A DNA stretch of 64,000 bases from Pseudomonas sp. S31 (GCF_016648105.1 NZ_JACVVE010000027.1:1-64000); one strand, 5' to 3'; shown: positions 33,452 to 43,172, counted from the stretch's first letter. The notes: generated from the sequence alone by a model not told the origin. Translations and numbers: made by a program.

Positions 33452-35841
33452 CCAGCCGCGAAAGCATCGCCCCGCACCACCAGGACAAGGCGTCCTTGCT
33501 CGAACGCATCATCTTCAACAATCGCCCGGCGGTGATCGCGCTGTGCCTGCTGGTGAGCGTGCTGCTGTTCTGGCAAGCCACGCAGATCCGCCCGTCCACC
33601 AGCTTCGAGAAGATGATCCCGCTCGAGCACCCGTTCATCGAACAGATGATGGCCCACCGCAACGACCTGGCCAACCTCGGCAACACCGTGCGCATCTCGG
33701 TGGAGGCGGTCAACGGCGATATCTTCGACCCGGCCTACATGGAGACCCTGCGGCAGATCCACGATGAGGTGTTCTACATTCCCGGCGTCGACCGCGCCGG
33801 GCTGAAGTCGCTGTGGAGCCCCAGCGTGCGCTGGACGGAAGTCACCGAGGAGGGCTTCTCCGGCGGCGAGGTGATCCCCAACACCTACGACGGCTCGCCG
33901 CAAAGCCTCGATGCCCTGCGCGACAACGTGCTCAAGTCGGGCCAGGTAGGGCGCCTGGTGGGTAACAACTTCAAGTCCAGCATCGTCGACGTGCCGCTGC
34001 TGGAGAGCTACCCCGACCCGCAGGACCCGGGCAAGCTGGTGAAGCTCGACTATCAGCAGTTCTCCCACCAGCTTGAAGAGCGCATCCGCGACAAGTTCCA
34101 AGCGCAGAACCCCAACGTGAAGATCCACATCGTCGGCTTCGCCAAGAAGGTCGGGGACCTCATCGATGGCCTGGTGATGGTGGCGATGTTCTTCGGCGTG
34201 GCCCTGGCGATCACCTGGGCCCTGTTGTACTGGTTCACCTGGTGCATGCGCAGCACCATCGCCGTGCTGGTCACCACCCTGGTGGCGGTGGTGTGGCAGC
34301 TGGGGCTGATGCACGCGGTGGGCTTCGGTCTCGATCCCTATTCGATGCTGGTGCCGTTCCTGATCTTCGCCATCGGTATTTCCCACGGGGTGCAGAAGAT
34401 CAATGGCATCGCCTTGCAGTCCAGTGATGCCGACAATGCCCTGACCGCGGCGCGGCGTACCTTCCGCCAGTTGTTCCTGCCGGGGATGATCGCCATCCTC
34501 GCCGATGCCGTGGGCTTCATCACCCTGTTGATCATCGACATCGGCGTGATCCGCGAATTGGCCATCGGCGCCTCGATCGGCGTGGCGGTGATCGTCTTCA
34601 CCAACCTGATCCTGTTGCCGGTGGCCATCTCCTACATCGGTATCAGCAACAAGGCCATCGAGCGCAGCAAGAAGGACGCCACCCGCGAGCACCCGTTCTG
34701 GCGCCTGTTGTCGAATTTCGCCAGTGCCAAGGTGGCGCCGGTGTCTATCGCCCTGGCCCTGATGATGTTCGCCGGCGGCCTCTGGTACAGCCAGCACCTG
34801 AAGATCGGCGACCTCGACCAGGGCGCCCCTGAATTGCGTCCGGACTCACGCTACAACCAGGACAACAACTTCATCATCAGCAATTATTCGACCAGCTCGG
34901 ACGTGCTGGTGATCATGGTCAAGACCCCGCCGGAAAGCTGCTCTGTCCACGCGACGATGGCGCCGATCGACGAACTGATGTGGACCATGGAAAACACCCC
35001 CGGCGTGCAGTCGGCGATTTCCCTGGTGACCGTGTCCAAGCAGGTGATCAAGGGCATGAACGAGGGCAGCCTGAAGTGGGAGACGCTGTCGCGCAACCCG
35101 GACGTGCTCAACAACTCCATCGCCCGCGCCGATGGCCTGTACAACGCCGACTGCTCGCTGGCACCGGTGCTGGTGTTCCTCAACGACCACAAGGCCGAGA
35201 CCCTGGAGCGGGTGACCGCAGCGGCCAGGGCATTTGCCGAAAGCCACGACAAGGACGGCCTGCAGTTCCTCCTGGCGGCCGGCAACGCCGGCATCGAGGC
35301 GGCCACCAACGAGGTGATCAAGTCGGCCGAGCTGACCATTCTGGTGCTGGTGTACCTGTGCGTGGCGGTGATGTGCATGATCACCTTCCGCTCGTTCGCC
35401 GCCACCCTGTGCATCGTCCTGCCGCTGGTGCTCACCTCGGTGCTGGGCAACGCGCTGATGGCGTTCATGGGCATCGGCGTCAAGGTCGCGACCCTGCCGG
35501 TGGTCGCGCTGGGCGTGGGCATCGGCGTCGATTACGGCATCTACATCTACAGCCGCCTGGAGAGCTTCCTGCGTGCCGGGCTGCCGTTGCAGGAGGCCTA
35601 CTACCAGACCCTGCGTTCGACCGGCAAGGCGGTGCTGTTCACCGGGCTGTGCCTGGCCATCGGCGTGTGCACCTGGATTTTCTCGGCGATCAAGTTCCAG
35701 GCCGACATGGGCCTGATGCTGACGTTCATGTTGCTGTGGAACATGTTCGGCGCGCTGTGGCTGTTGCCGGCGCTGGCGCGTTTCCTGATCAAGCCAGAGA
35801 AGATGGTGGGCAAGCAGGGCGGCTCGATCTTCGCCCATTGA
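33448..35841 (+). CDS. RND/MMPL-family exporter
   Basis: Inner membrane transporter of 797 residues with two RND-like halves. Each half has one segment, a large periplasmic loop and a bundle of five segments (about 28-48 and 230-400; about 430-450 and 620-790). The motif GVGIGVDYGIYIYSR in the second half is typical of MMPL-type proteins, which move lipids or hydrophobic compounds. It lacks the size of HAE1 drug pumps (about 1030). No membrane fusion protein or outer membrane channel is adjacent. It is translationally coupled to the YCF48-like protein. Confidence 0.88.
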   Translation: MTSRESIAPHHQDKASLLERIIFNNRPAVIALCLLVSVLLFWQATQIRPSTSFEKMIPLEHPFIEQMMAHRNDLANLGNTVRISVEAVNGDIFDPAYMETLRQIHDEVFYIPGVDRAGLKSLWSPSVRWTEVTEEGFSGGEVIPNTYDGSPQSLDALRDNVLKSGQVGRLVGNNFKSSIVDVPLLESYPDPQDPGKLVKLDYQQFSHQLEERIRDKFQAQNPNVKIHIVGFAKKVGDLIDGLVMVAMFFGVALAITWALLYWFTWCMRSTIAVLVTTLVAVVWQLGLMHAVGFGLDPYSMLVPFLIFAIGISHGVQKINGIALQSSDADNALTAARRTFRQLFLPGMIAILADAVGFITLLIIDIGVIRELAIGASIGVAVIVFTNLILLPVAISYIGISNKAIERSKKDATREHPFWRLLSNFASAKVAPVSIALALMMFAGGLWYSQHLKIGDLDQGAPELRPDSRYNQDNNFIISNYSTSSDVLVIMVKTPPESCSVHATMAPIDELMWTMENTPGVQSAISLVTVSKQVIKGMNEGSLKWETLSRNPDVLNNSIARADGLYNADCSLAPVLVFLNDHKAETLERVTAAARAFAESHDKDGLQFLLAAGNAGIEAATNEVIKSAELTILVLVYLCVAVMCMITFRSFAATLCIVLPLVLTSVLGNALMAFMGIGVKVATLPVVALGVGIGVDYGIYIYSRLESFLRAGLPLQEAYYQTLRSTGKAVLFTGLCLAIGVCTWIFSAIKFQADMGLMLTFMLLWNMFGALWLLPALARFLIKPEKMVGKQGGSIFAH

Positions 35842-35846
35842 GCCGA

Positions 35847-35884
35847 GGGGGTATACTGCCGGGCCATTTCCTGCGGATACCCCC
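35847..35884. promoter_or_regulatory. Inverted repeat with a possible -10 box
   Basis: GGGGGTAT (35847-35854) and ATACCCCC (35877-35884) form an 8-bp inverted repeat, ending one base before the ATG of the next gene. The left arm contains TATACT, a good -10. It could be an operator, a terminator for the exporter gene or an mRNA fold that limits translation. Confidence 0.45.
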
Positions 35885-35885
35885 G

Positions 35886-36176
35886 ATGACCACGCTCAGC
35901 ACCGCCCTCGCAGCCTGCGATATGCTCTTGATCGACGGCTTGCATGCCTTCGACTTCACCGCCGACGACACTGGCCTGGCCGTCGAATGCATGGACGGTC
36001 GCCAGCTCCGCCGCTGGCAGTTCAGCGCCGAACAGCTCGCCGCCGCCGTTCAGGACGGGAACGACTGGCTGATCAGCGATGCCCAAGGTGAACACCGTCT
36101 AGTCTGTATGGAAGCGTTTCGCGCACCCGATGAGGACGAAGATGAACCGGACCTGGAAGAGCCTGCTGGCCGCTAG
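35886..36176 (+). CDS. Small acidic hypothetical protein
   Basis: Protein of 96 residues with no family I recognise. Its middle has the look of a small beta-rich domain (LHAFDFTADDTGLAVECMDG and RRWQFSAEQLAAAV). It ends in a very acidic tail (DEDEDEPDLEE). Its last 35 bases overlap the start of the lactonase gene. The ATG lies immediately after an inverted repeat, and GGAT before it gives a weak ribosome site. I believe it is conserved in Pseudomonas but cannot confirm this. Confidence 0.6.
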   Translation: MTTLSTALAACDMLLIDGLHAFDFTADDTGLAVECMDGRQLRRWQFSAEQLAAAVQDGNDWLISDAQGEHRLVCMEAFRAPDEDEDEPDLEEPAGR

Positions 36177-37272
36177 CCTGATGACCGTCATGATCGACGC
36201 GCATGCCGCGACCCTGCTGGTCGGCAGCTATACCGATGGCCAGAGCCAAGGTATCTACCGCTATCGGTTCGACAGCAAGACCGGGCATATCGACCCGATC
36301 CCATTGCAAGTGGTGAAGAATGTCAGCCCCTCGTGGCTGGTGCTCTCGGCCGACCAGCGCCTGCTGTTCGCGGTCAACGAGACCAAGCAGGGGCATGCCA
36401 GCAGCTTCAGCGTGAGCGCCAAGGGCGAGATCAAGCCGCTCAATCAGGTGGCCACGCGCGGTGACGAGCCGACCCACGCCAGCCTCAGCCAGGACCAGCG
36501 CTACCTGTTCGTGGCCAACTACGCCGTGGCCCCGGACCCCGGCGGTAGCCTGGTGGTCATTCCGGTGGACAAGGCTGGCAAGCTTGGCGAAGTGGTCCAG
36601 CAGGCGCGGCACAAGCCCAGCGGCGTCAACCCGGAGCGCCAGGCCGGTGCCCATGTGCATTCGCTGGTGCTGGCCCCCGACGGCCAGCATGTGTATGCCA
36701 GTGACCTGGGTGCCGACAAGGTGTTCATCTACCGCTATGACGGTGCCAGCCCGAACCGCCCGTTGAGCCCGGCGATACCGCCGTCGGTGGAGCTGCCACC
36801 GGGTAGCGGGCCGCGCCATTTGCTGTTCGATGCCAAGGGTCGGCATGCCTACCTGACGTTGGAAATGAGCGGCGAAGTCGCGATGTTCGATGTTGAGGAA
36901 CACACCCTGGTCGAACGCCAGCGCCTACCACTGACCGAGCGCCAGGAGGCGGCGGCCAAGGCGTCGGGCGGGCTGCACCTGTCGGCCGATGGGCGTTTCC
37001 TGTATGTCAGCAACCGCGGCACGGCCAACGAGATCGTGGTGTTCAGCGTCGGCAAGGACGATGGCCAGCTGACCTTCTTGCAACGCCGTTCGGTGGAAGG
37101 CGATCACCCGCGGGAGTTCGCCCTCGACCCGAGTGACAACTTCCTGTTGGTGGCCAACCAGAAGAGCAACCAGATCGTGGTGATACGTCGTGATCCTCGC
37201 ACTGGCAGGCTGGGGGAGACGGTGCAGACGTTGTCGCAGGATGCGCCTTCGGATCTCAAGTTCATTGAGTGA
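36142..37272 (+). CDS. Lactonase-type beta-propeller protein, exported
   Basis: Protein of 376 residues in the YbhE/6-phosphogluconolactonase family (seven-bladed propeller). A signal peptide of about 22 residues ends DAHA, so it is periplasmic, unlike the cytoplasmic E. coli enzyme; the true substrate may be another lactone. Typical motifs are LLVGSYTDG, YRYRFDSKTG, GDEPTHASLSQDQRYLFVANY, GAHVHSLVLAPDG and DHPREFALDPS. The ATG at 36142 has GAGGACGA upstream and is preferred over 36130. It overlaps the preceding small gene. Confidence 0.85.
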   Translation: MNRTWKSLLAASLMTVMIDAHAATLLVGSYTDGQSQGIYRYRFDSKTGHIDPIPLQVVKNVSPSWLVLSADQRLLFAVNETKQGHASSFSVSAKGEIKPLNQVATRGDEPTHASLSQDQRYLFVANYAVAPDPGGSLVVIPVDKAGKLGEVVQQARHKPSGVNPERQAGAHVHSLVLAPDGQHVYASDLGADKVFIYRYDGASPNRPLSPAIPPSVELPPGSGPRHLLFDAKGRHAYLTLEMSGEVAMFDVEEHTLVERQRLPLTERQEAAAKASGGLHLSADGRFLYVSNRGTANEIVVFSVGKDDGQLTFLQRRSVEGDHPREFALDPSDNFLLVANQKSNQIVVIRRDPRTGRLGETVQTLSQDAPSDLKFIE

Positions 37273-37304
37273 AGTGGGGTTGGCTTGAGGTGGGCGGTGG
37301 GGCT

Positions 37305-37552
37305 GAGATCCAGCGCCGCCCGCGCGGCGCTTCGCGGGTAAACCCGCTCCTACATTCGTTGCAACTTGGCCATGTCTGTGAGGCCAGGGTTGTCAGCTTT
37401 GTAGGTATGGCTGGATTTCAAGCCCAGCCCTGCGCCAAGGCAGGTTTGGTACGTTGCAACAAATGTAGGAGCGGGTTTACCCGCGAAGAAGCCACCGCGG
37501 TGGATGGCACCGGCTTCGCCGGTGTTCGCGGGTAAACCCGCTCCTACAGGGG
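37305..37552. repeat. Palindromic element and three REPs
   Basis: This fills the 304-bp gap after the lactonase gene. It begins with the same palindrome-REP unit found at 24461 (GAGATCCAGCGCCGC..., 37305-37385). A REP in the opposite orientation follows at 37464-37491 and a third, forward, at 37519-37552. Apart from these repeats I see no gene here. Confidence 0.88.
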
Positions 37553-37576
37553 TAGAGACATGCCTGAGAAAGGTGT

Positions 37577-38168
37577 TTAGCGCGCCATCACCGCCTTGAA
37601 CAACTCCGACCCCAGCCACCCCTCCAGCCAGCCCCGCAACCGCGGATACGCCGCCTCGGCGAACCACAGCGGTTCGACCCCGGCAAACTGGCGCATCAGG
37701 GGCAACAAGGCGGCGTCAGCCAGGCTCGGGTGCTCGGCCAGCAGGTACGGCCGGCCTTCGAGCAAGCCTTCCAGCTCGTCCAACCAAGGTTCGGCCTGCT
37801 CGCGGTAATACGCCCGTGAATGCTCGGGATAACGCTCGGCATACTTGTACAGGTTCACCTGTGCCTTGAATTCACTGTCGTTTCGGGCGATCAGCGCCTC
37901 GGCCTGTTGCGCGGCTGCAGGGTCGGCCAGCAGGCGCCAGTCCTGCGGGTCATTGCGTTCAAGCGCCCAGCGCATGATATCCAGGCTCTCTTCCAGCATC
38001 CCGTCACCCGTATCGAGCACCGGCACCGTGCCCTTGGGCGACAGTGCCAGCAGCTCTGCCGGCTTGTGCTTCATCGCCACCTCGCGGATTTCCACCTCGC
38101 ACCCTGCGTAGCGCAGCGCCAGGCGCGCGCATGGCCCAGGGGCAGCGGCGGAACGAGTAGAGAATCAC
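37577..38168 (-). pseudogene. Glutathione S-transferase family gene with a frameshift
   Basis: The downstream frame encodes 172 residues of a GST-like protein: a partial thioredoxin domain (KGTVPVLDTGDG, LEESLDIMRWAL) and a helical C-terminal domain (RPYLLAEHPSLADAALLPL). The missing N-terminus lies in another frame: from a GTG at 38168, which overlaps the sbcC stop as GTGA, it reads VILYSFRRCPWAMRA. The frames join if two bases are restored in the CG run at about 38121-38130, giving 197 residues. So the gene has a 2-bp deletion, either real or a sequencing error. The lost region holds the CPxA glutathione-binding motif (CPWA), so an internal start would not make a full enzyme. Confidence 0.75.
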
Positions 38169-41100
38169 CCACACACCTCGACATCGCTCAGACCATTGCC
38201 CTGGCGACGGACCTGGATCTGCACCGGAATGCGCTCGTGCATCTCCTGCACGTGGGAGATCACCGCGACCTTGCGGCCCTGCGCCTGCAGGCCGTCGAGG
38301 GCATCCATGGCCAGTTGCAGCGACTCGGGGTCGAGGCTGCCGAAGCCTTCGTCGATGAACAACGACTCGATGCGCAACGTGCTCGAGGCCATCGAGGCCA
38401 GGCCCAGGGCCAGGGCCAGCGAGACCAGGAAGGTTTCGCCGCCGGACAGCGAGTGCACCGAGCGCAGCTCATCGCCCATCTCGGTATCCAGCACCAGCAG
38501 GCCAAGGGCGCTGCCACCCCGCTTGAGGCGGTAGCGGCGGGCCAGCTGGCGCAATTGGGTATTGGCGTGGTGCAGCAGCAGGTCGAGGTTGTAGCCCTGG
38601 GCGATCTTGCGGAACACATCGCCGGAGGCCGAGCCGATCAGCGCGTTCAGGCGTGCCCAGCGCTGCCACTGCTGGTAGGCCTGGTCGATTTCTCCAGCCA
38701 GGGCCTGGTGCGCCTGCTGCCGGCGTTGGTCGTCGGCTTGCTGGGCGCGCAGTTCGGCGCATTGCTGTTCATGGCTGGCCAGGCGTTCGCGCAGTTCGCC
38801 CAAGGCTTGTTCCAGTTCTTCGCGGGTGGCCTGCACGGCCATCTGCCCGGTGTGTTGCTGCAAGCGCTGGTCGCGCTCCTGCAGGAGCACGCGGCCTTGC
38901 TCGATGGCTTTCTCGGCCACCTGCGACTGCTGGCGCAGTGCGTTCAACTGCCCGTCATCCATGGCCAGCAGCCGATCGAGCCCGGCATCGTCCAGCTCCG
39001 GGTGTTCGGCGCGCCACTGGGCGATTGCCCCCTGCAACTGCTGGCGCTCCTGTTCCAGCGCCTGTTGCCGTTGCTGCTCGGCCTTGAGCTCGCTGGCCAA
39101 CTGCACGCCCTGGGTGCGTAGGTCCTGCAGGCGCTGGGTGGTGTCGGCGTCGAGCGCGCGGGCCTGTTCCAGGGCGGCGTCCATGTGCCGTTGCCAGGCT
39201 TCGGCGCTGGCGTGTTCGCCGAGTAGCTCGGCGAGCGCGGCGTGGGCCTGTTGGCATTGCTGGTCGAGGGCGGCGAGTTTTTCCTGGGCGTGCTGGAGCT
39301 GTTGCAGGCGTGCCTGCTGCTGGTCGTGCAGTTTGTCCAGCTGGGCCTGGCGCGCCTGCTGCTCTTGCTGTTCGTCCTGGCGCTGCTCCACTTGCTGCAG
39401 GCGCTGGGCGATCTGTTGGTCGAGGGCGAGGAAGGCATTGGCCGGGTCGTCGCCGAGGGCTTTGAGCACGTCGTCCGGCAGCACGCTGGCGAGGTCGCCG
39501 AGGCCTTGCTGCAGTTGTTGCTCGTCGCTGGCCAGGGCCTGGTGCTGCTGGTCCAGGTGGCGCTGGGCCTGCTGCTGCGCCTGTTCGGCAGCCTGCAACT
39601 GCTGGTTGAGGCGCGCGGCATCCTTTTGCAAGGCGAGCAGAGTGGCCTGGCGTTTCTCGTCCTGGCCGATCTGTTCCTCCAGGCGCTGCAACTGGCCCGC
39701 CAGCCAGCGGCTGCGGGCCTGGTCATCCTGTGGCGCGAGCGCGGGCCAGAGGCTGTGAGCCTGCACCTGCGCGACCTGGGCCTGCAACTGCTCGCCCAAC
39801 TGCTGCTGTTGCTGCTGGTTGTCCTTGAGCTGGGCGTTGACCACGCCCAGCTGGGTGCGCAGTTCGACCAGCTTGCCGTTGAGGGTCTCGACCTGCTGCT
39901 GGGCTGCGGCTTCTTCGGCCTGGTCATGGCGGCCGAGGCTCTGCAACAGGGCCTCGGGTTGATGGAACGGGTGTTCGGCACTGCCGCACACCGGGCATGG
40001 TTCGCCGTCGCGCAACTGGCCGCGCAGTTCCTCGACGCTGGTGTTGCGCGCCAGGCGCTGGCGTTCGAGCAACTGGCGGGTCAGGTTGAGGGCCTGTTCG
40101 GCGGCTTCCAGCTCGGCCTTGGCCGCGGTGCCTTCGCCGATCAGTTGCTGGCGTTGCTGCATGGCCTGCTGTTGGCGCTCTTGCAGGGTGCCGAGCTGCT
40201 GGCGCAATTCCATCTCGCGGTCATGCAGGCGCGACAGTTCCTCGACCGCGCGCTGCTGCTTGCGGTTGTCCTGGAGCATGCCGCCGAGCAGGTCGATCTG
40301 TTCGGCCAGGGCCTGGGGCTCGGCCTTGGCTTCGCGGAACAGCAATTCGAAGGCATCGCGCTGGCTTTGCAACTGGGCGTTGGCTTGGCTGGCCTGGGCT
40401 TGCAGGCCGGGCAGCTCTTCACGGCCCTTGGCCAGGCGGCCGCCGATCAGCATCACCTGCTTGAGTTGCGGCAGGTAGGCCTGCCAGGCGCTGGCCAGCG
40501 TCGCCAGGTGCTGGCTGCCTTCCAGGGCGGCGTCGATCTGCGCCATCTGCTGCTGGCTGCGTTGCTGGTTTTCTTCCAGCTGCTGGAGCTGCTGCTGGCC
40601 TTCGGCGACCTGCTGTTCGGCGTTCTGGGCGCTGCTGCGTTGGGCGGTCAGTTCCTGGTCCAGGCGGGCCAGGTCGTTCTGGCCGGCGAACGCCTGGCGC
40701 AGGCGTGGGGCGTTCTCGCCATGCTCGGCCTGGCAGTGGGCCAGGGCCTGGCGGGCACTTTCCAAGGTCTGCTCGTGGGTGGTGGTCTGGCGGTGCAGCT
40801 CGTCCTGCTGACGCTGCTGCTCGTCGATCCGCGCGGCCAGGGACGTCAGTTGGGCGGCCAGGACCTGCTCGCGATGGAACTGATGGCGCTGTGGCGCCAG
40901 GCGTTCCAAGCGCTGCAGGTCGAGACGCTGCTCGGCGAGGTCTTGCCATTGCTGTTCGGCGCTTTGCAACGCCGTGGCAGCCTCGGCGTGCTGGGCCTGC
41001 AGCTGGTGTTGCAGGTTGAGCCAGCTCAGTTGCTGTTCCAGCTGGCGCTCGCCGGCCTGCTCGGCCTTGAACTGCTGCTGGGCCTGCTCCAGGCGCTGGT

Positions 41101-41809
41101 CCAGCTCGGCGCGCGCTTGCTCGGCCATGGGCAGCAGGTGGCTGGCGCGCTCCTTGAGGGCGTTGTGGGTTTCGCCGGTTTCGCGGGCCTTGCTGAAGGC
41201 GCGCTGGCCGAGGCGAGTGTAGATGGCAGTGTTGGTGAGCTTTTCCAGCAGTTCGCTGCGTTCCTTGTCGTCGGCCTTGAGGAACGCGCCGAACTCGCTC
41301 TGGGCCAGCATCACCGCACGGGTGAACTGCTCGAAATTCAGCCCCAGGCGGGCCTCGACCAGCTGCTTGTACTCGTTCTTGCCGCTGCCCAGCACCTGCT
41401 CGCTGTCCAGGTCGTAGAAGCTCTGGCGGCTGTGCTGCAACTTGCCGTTGGCCTTGTCGCGGGCGCGGTTGGCTTCCCAGCGGGCGCGGTAGCGGCGCCC
41501 GTCGATACCGACGAAGTCGACCTCGGCGAAGCCGCTGCCGGTGCCTCGGCGCAGCAGGTTGCGCGGGTCGGAGGTCGGGATCTCGCCGTCGGCGTCCGGC
41601 ACCTTGGCCTCGCGGCCGATGTCGTTGAGCCGCGGCACGTTGCCGAACAGGGCCAGGCACAGGGCGTCGAGCAAGGTGCTCTTGCCGGCCCCGGTGGGCC
41701 CAGTGATGGCGAACAGGCCGGCGCTGGCCAGGGGTTCGGCGGTGAAGTCGATGTCGATCGGACCCGCCAGGGAGGCCAGGTTCTTCAGGCGGATGGCGAG
41801 AATCTTCAT
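38165..41809 (-). CDS. sbcC: Exonuclease SbcCD, ATPase subunit
   Basis: SMC-like subunit of the SbcCD nuclease, which cleaves DNA hairpins and blocked ends. It has 1214 residues. The N-terminal Walker A is GPTGAGKSTLLDAL. Two long Gln- and Glu-rich coiled coils flank the zinc hook CPVC (in GEPCPVCGSAEHP). The C-terminus has the signature HSLSGGETFLVSLAL and Walker B ESLFIDEGFGSLD. It overlaps sbcD by 4 bp. Slightly longer than the E. coli protein (1048), mainly in the coiled coil. Confidence 0.95.
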   Translation of the reverse strand: MKILAIRLKNLASLAGPIDIDFTAEPLASAGLFAITGPTGAGKSTLLDALCLALFGNVPRLNDIGREAKVPDADGEIPTSDPRNLLRRGTGSGFAEVDFVGIDGRRYRARWEANRARDKANGKLQHSRQSFYDLDSEQVLGSGKNEYKQLVEARLGLNFEQFTRAVMLAQSEFGAFLKADDKERSELLEKLTNTAIYTRLGQRAFSKARETGETHNALKERASHLLPMAEQARAELDQRLEQAQQQFKAEQAGERQLEQQLSWLNLQHQLQAQHAEAATALQSAEQQWQDLAEQRLDLQRLERLAPQRHQFHREQVLAAQLTSLAARIDEQQRQQDELHRQTTTHEQTLESARQALAHCQAEHGENAPRLRQAFAGQNDLARLDQELTAQRSSAQNAEQQVAEGQQQLQQLEENQQRSQQQMAQIDAALEGSQHLATLASAWQAYLPQLKQVMLIGGRLAKGREELPGLQAQASQANAQLQSQRDAFELLFREAKAEPQALAEQIDLLGGMLQDNRKQQRAVEELSRLHDREMELRQQLGTLQERQQQAMQQRQQLIGEGTAAKAELEAAEQALNLTRQLLERQRLARNTSVEELRGQLRDGEPCPVCGSAEHPFHQPEALLQSLGRHDQAEEAAAQQQVETLNGKLVELRTQLGVVNAQLKDNQQQQQQLGEQLQAQVAQVQAHSLWPALAPQDDQARSRWLAGQLQRLEEQIGQDEKRQATLLALQKDAARLNQQLQAAEQAQQQAQRHLDQQHQALASDEQQLQQGLGDLASVLPDDVLKALGDDPANAFLALDQQIAQRLQQVEQRQDEQQEQQARQAQLDKLHDQQQARLQQLQHAQEKLAALDQQCQQAHAALAELLGEHASAEAWQRHMDAALEQARALDADTTQRLQDLRTQGVQLASELKAEQQRQQALEQERQQLQGAIAQWRAEHPELDDAGLDRLLAMDDGQLNALRQQSQVAEKAIEQGRVLLQERDQRLQQHTGQMAVQATREELEQALGELRERLASHEQQCAELRAQQADDQRRQQAHQALAGEIDQAYQQWQRWARLNALIGSASGDVFRKIAQGYNLDLLLHHANTQLRQLARRYRLKRGGSALGLLVLDTEMGDELRSVHSLSGGETFLVSLALALGLASMASSTLRIESLFIDEGFGSLDPESLQLAMDALDGLQAQGRKVAVISHVQEMHERIPVQIQVRRQGNGLSDVEVCG

Positions 41810-43044
41810 GGCTGTTCCTCTTCCAGCTGCACGTCCTGCAGCAGCAGGGCGAAGTCGGCCAGCACCTGCTCGTCGACGGGGTTGCCGTAGGCCTGTTCCC
41901 AGGCGCGGCTGAACAGGTCCTGCGGGGTCATCTGGGCCAATTCGACGAAGGCCTGGTCGTCGTCCTCCTGGCGCCCATGCCCGGCGTATTCAGCGCTGAT
42001 GCGGATCAAGCGCACGGCCTTGCCATGCAGGGCGGTTTCGACCTGCTGGCGCAGGTCGGGCTGCGGTTCGTCCAGTTGCACGCGGACCTCCAGCCAGGGC
42101 TGGCGGTTGGGGTCTTCGAGCAGGTCGATCACCGGCAGCTCGGCGAGCTGTTCGAGCAGTTCGCCCAACGGCGCCGGGCCAATGCGCTGCAAGGCCACGG
42201 CACGCGGCACCGGACGCGGTTCGACACTGACCAGCTCGGCGCCGTCGAGCTCGACTTCCAGCACTTGGTGCGGGTAGTTGATCTCGGCGAACGACAGCGG
42301 AATCGGCGAGCCGCTGTAGCGGATGCGGTTTTCCCGGTTGACCTTCTGCGGTTTGTGCAGGTGACCGAGCGCGACATAGCTGATGGCCTTGTCGAACAGC
42401 TTGGCCGGCAGGGCCTCGGCGTTGCCGATGATCAGGCTGCGCTCGGAGTCCTCGGACACCGAGCCGCCGGCCATGTGCGCATGGCTGATGGCGATCAGTG
42501 CCTGGCCCTTCTTGCGCTTTCGTTGCGCGGCGGCGATCAGCTGCTGGTGAACCTGGGTGATGCCTTGCAGGTAGTCGTCACCCAGTTGCGGCCCGGTGAC
42601 TTCTGCGGGGCGCAGGAACGGCAGCGCCAGGCACCAGGCCTCGACCTTGCCGCGGGCGTTGCTCAGCGGGATCAGCAGGCGCTCGGCGTCCAGCTGGCCT
42701 TCGTCGAGCCAGTGCACCCGGCCCAGGGCATGGGTGCGCAGGCGACGCATCAGTGCGGCGGGCAGCTCGATGCGCGAGCCGGAATCGTGGTTGCCGGCGA
42801 TCATCACGATGTCCAGCTTCGGCTGTTGCTCGTGGGCCTGGACGATGAAGTCGTAGAGGCGCTCCTGGGCTTTGACCGGCGGGTTGACCGTGTCGAAGAT
42901 GTCGCCAGCGATCAGCAGCGCATCGGGCTGGCGCAGGCGCAGTTGGCCAAGCAGCCAGTCGAGGAAGCAGGCGTGTTCGAAATCGCGTTCCTGGCCGTGC
43001 AGGCTTTGGCCCAGGTGCCAGTCGGAGGTGTGAAACAGACGCAT
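41806..43044 (-). CDS. sbcD: Exonuclease SbcCD, nuclease subunit
   Basis: Mre11-like metallophosphoesterase of 412 residues that works with SbcC. The metal-binding motifs appear in order: HTSDWHLGQ (residues 4-12), AGDIFD, GNHDSGSR, SHAHMAGG and GHLHKPQ. The start at 43044 gives the standard N-terminus MRLFHTSDWHLG; a further ATG ten codons upstream is less likely. It is the first gene of the sbcD-sbcC-gst minus-strand run. Confidence 0.95.
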   Translation of the reverse strand: MRLFHTSDWHLGQSLHGQERDFEHACFLDWLLGQLRLRQPDALLIAGDIFDTVNPPVKAQERLYDFIVQAHEQQPKLDIVMIAGNHDSGSRIELPAALMRRLRTHALGRVHWLDEGQLDAERLLIPLSNARGKVEAWCLALPFLRPAEVTGPQLGDDYLQGITQVHQQLIAAAQRKRKKGQALIAISHAHMAGGSVSEDSERSLIIGNAEALPAKLFDKAISYVALGHLHKPQKVNRENRIRYSGSPIPLSFAEINYPHQVLEVELDGAELVSVEPRPVPRAVALQRIGPAPLGELLEQLAELPVIDLLEDPNRQPWLEVRVQLDEPQPDLRQQVETALHGKAVRLIRISAEYAGHGRQEDDDQAFVELAQMTPQDLFSRAWEQAYGNPVDEQVLADFALLLQDVQLEEEQP

Positions 43045-43172
43045 GGATGACCTGTTGGTGTCGATTCGGGGCAAGCGGGGAGGGCGGGTATGGTAACTCA
43101 GATGGGGAGGGTTGGGCGGTGTGGCGGCGGCGGAAATCGCAGGTGATTGGTTCAGGGTTTGCAGTGTGGCGG

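Noticed and set aside
37305..37552. CRISPR array suggested by several similar repeats close together
   Set aside because: The repeats are REPs in alternating orientation with irregular spacing, and no cas genes are present.
37577..38095. Intact short GST starting at an internal GTG or ATG
   Set aside because: It would lack the first strand and the CPWA motif of the thioredoxin domain, and the upstream frame clearly encodes that missing part.
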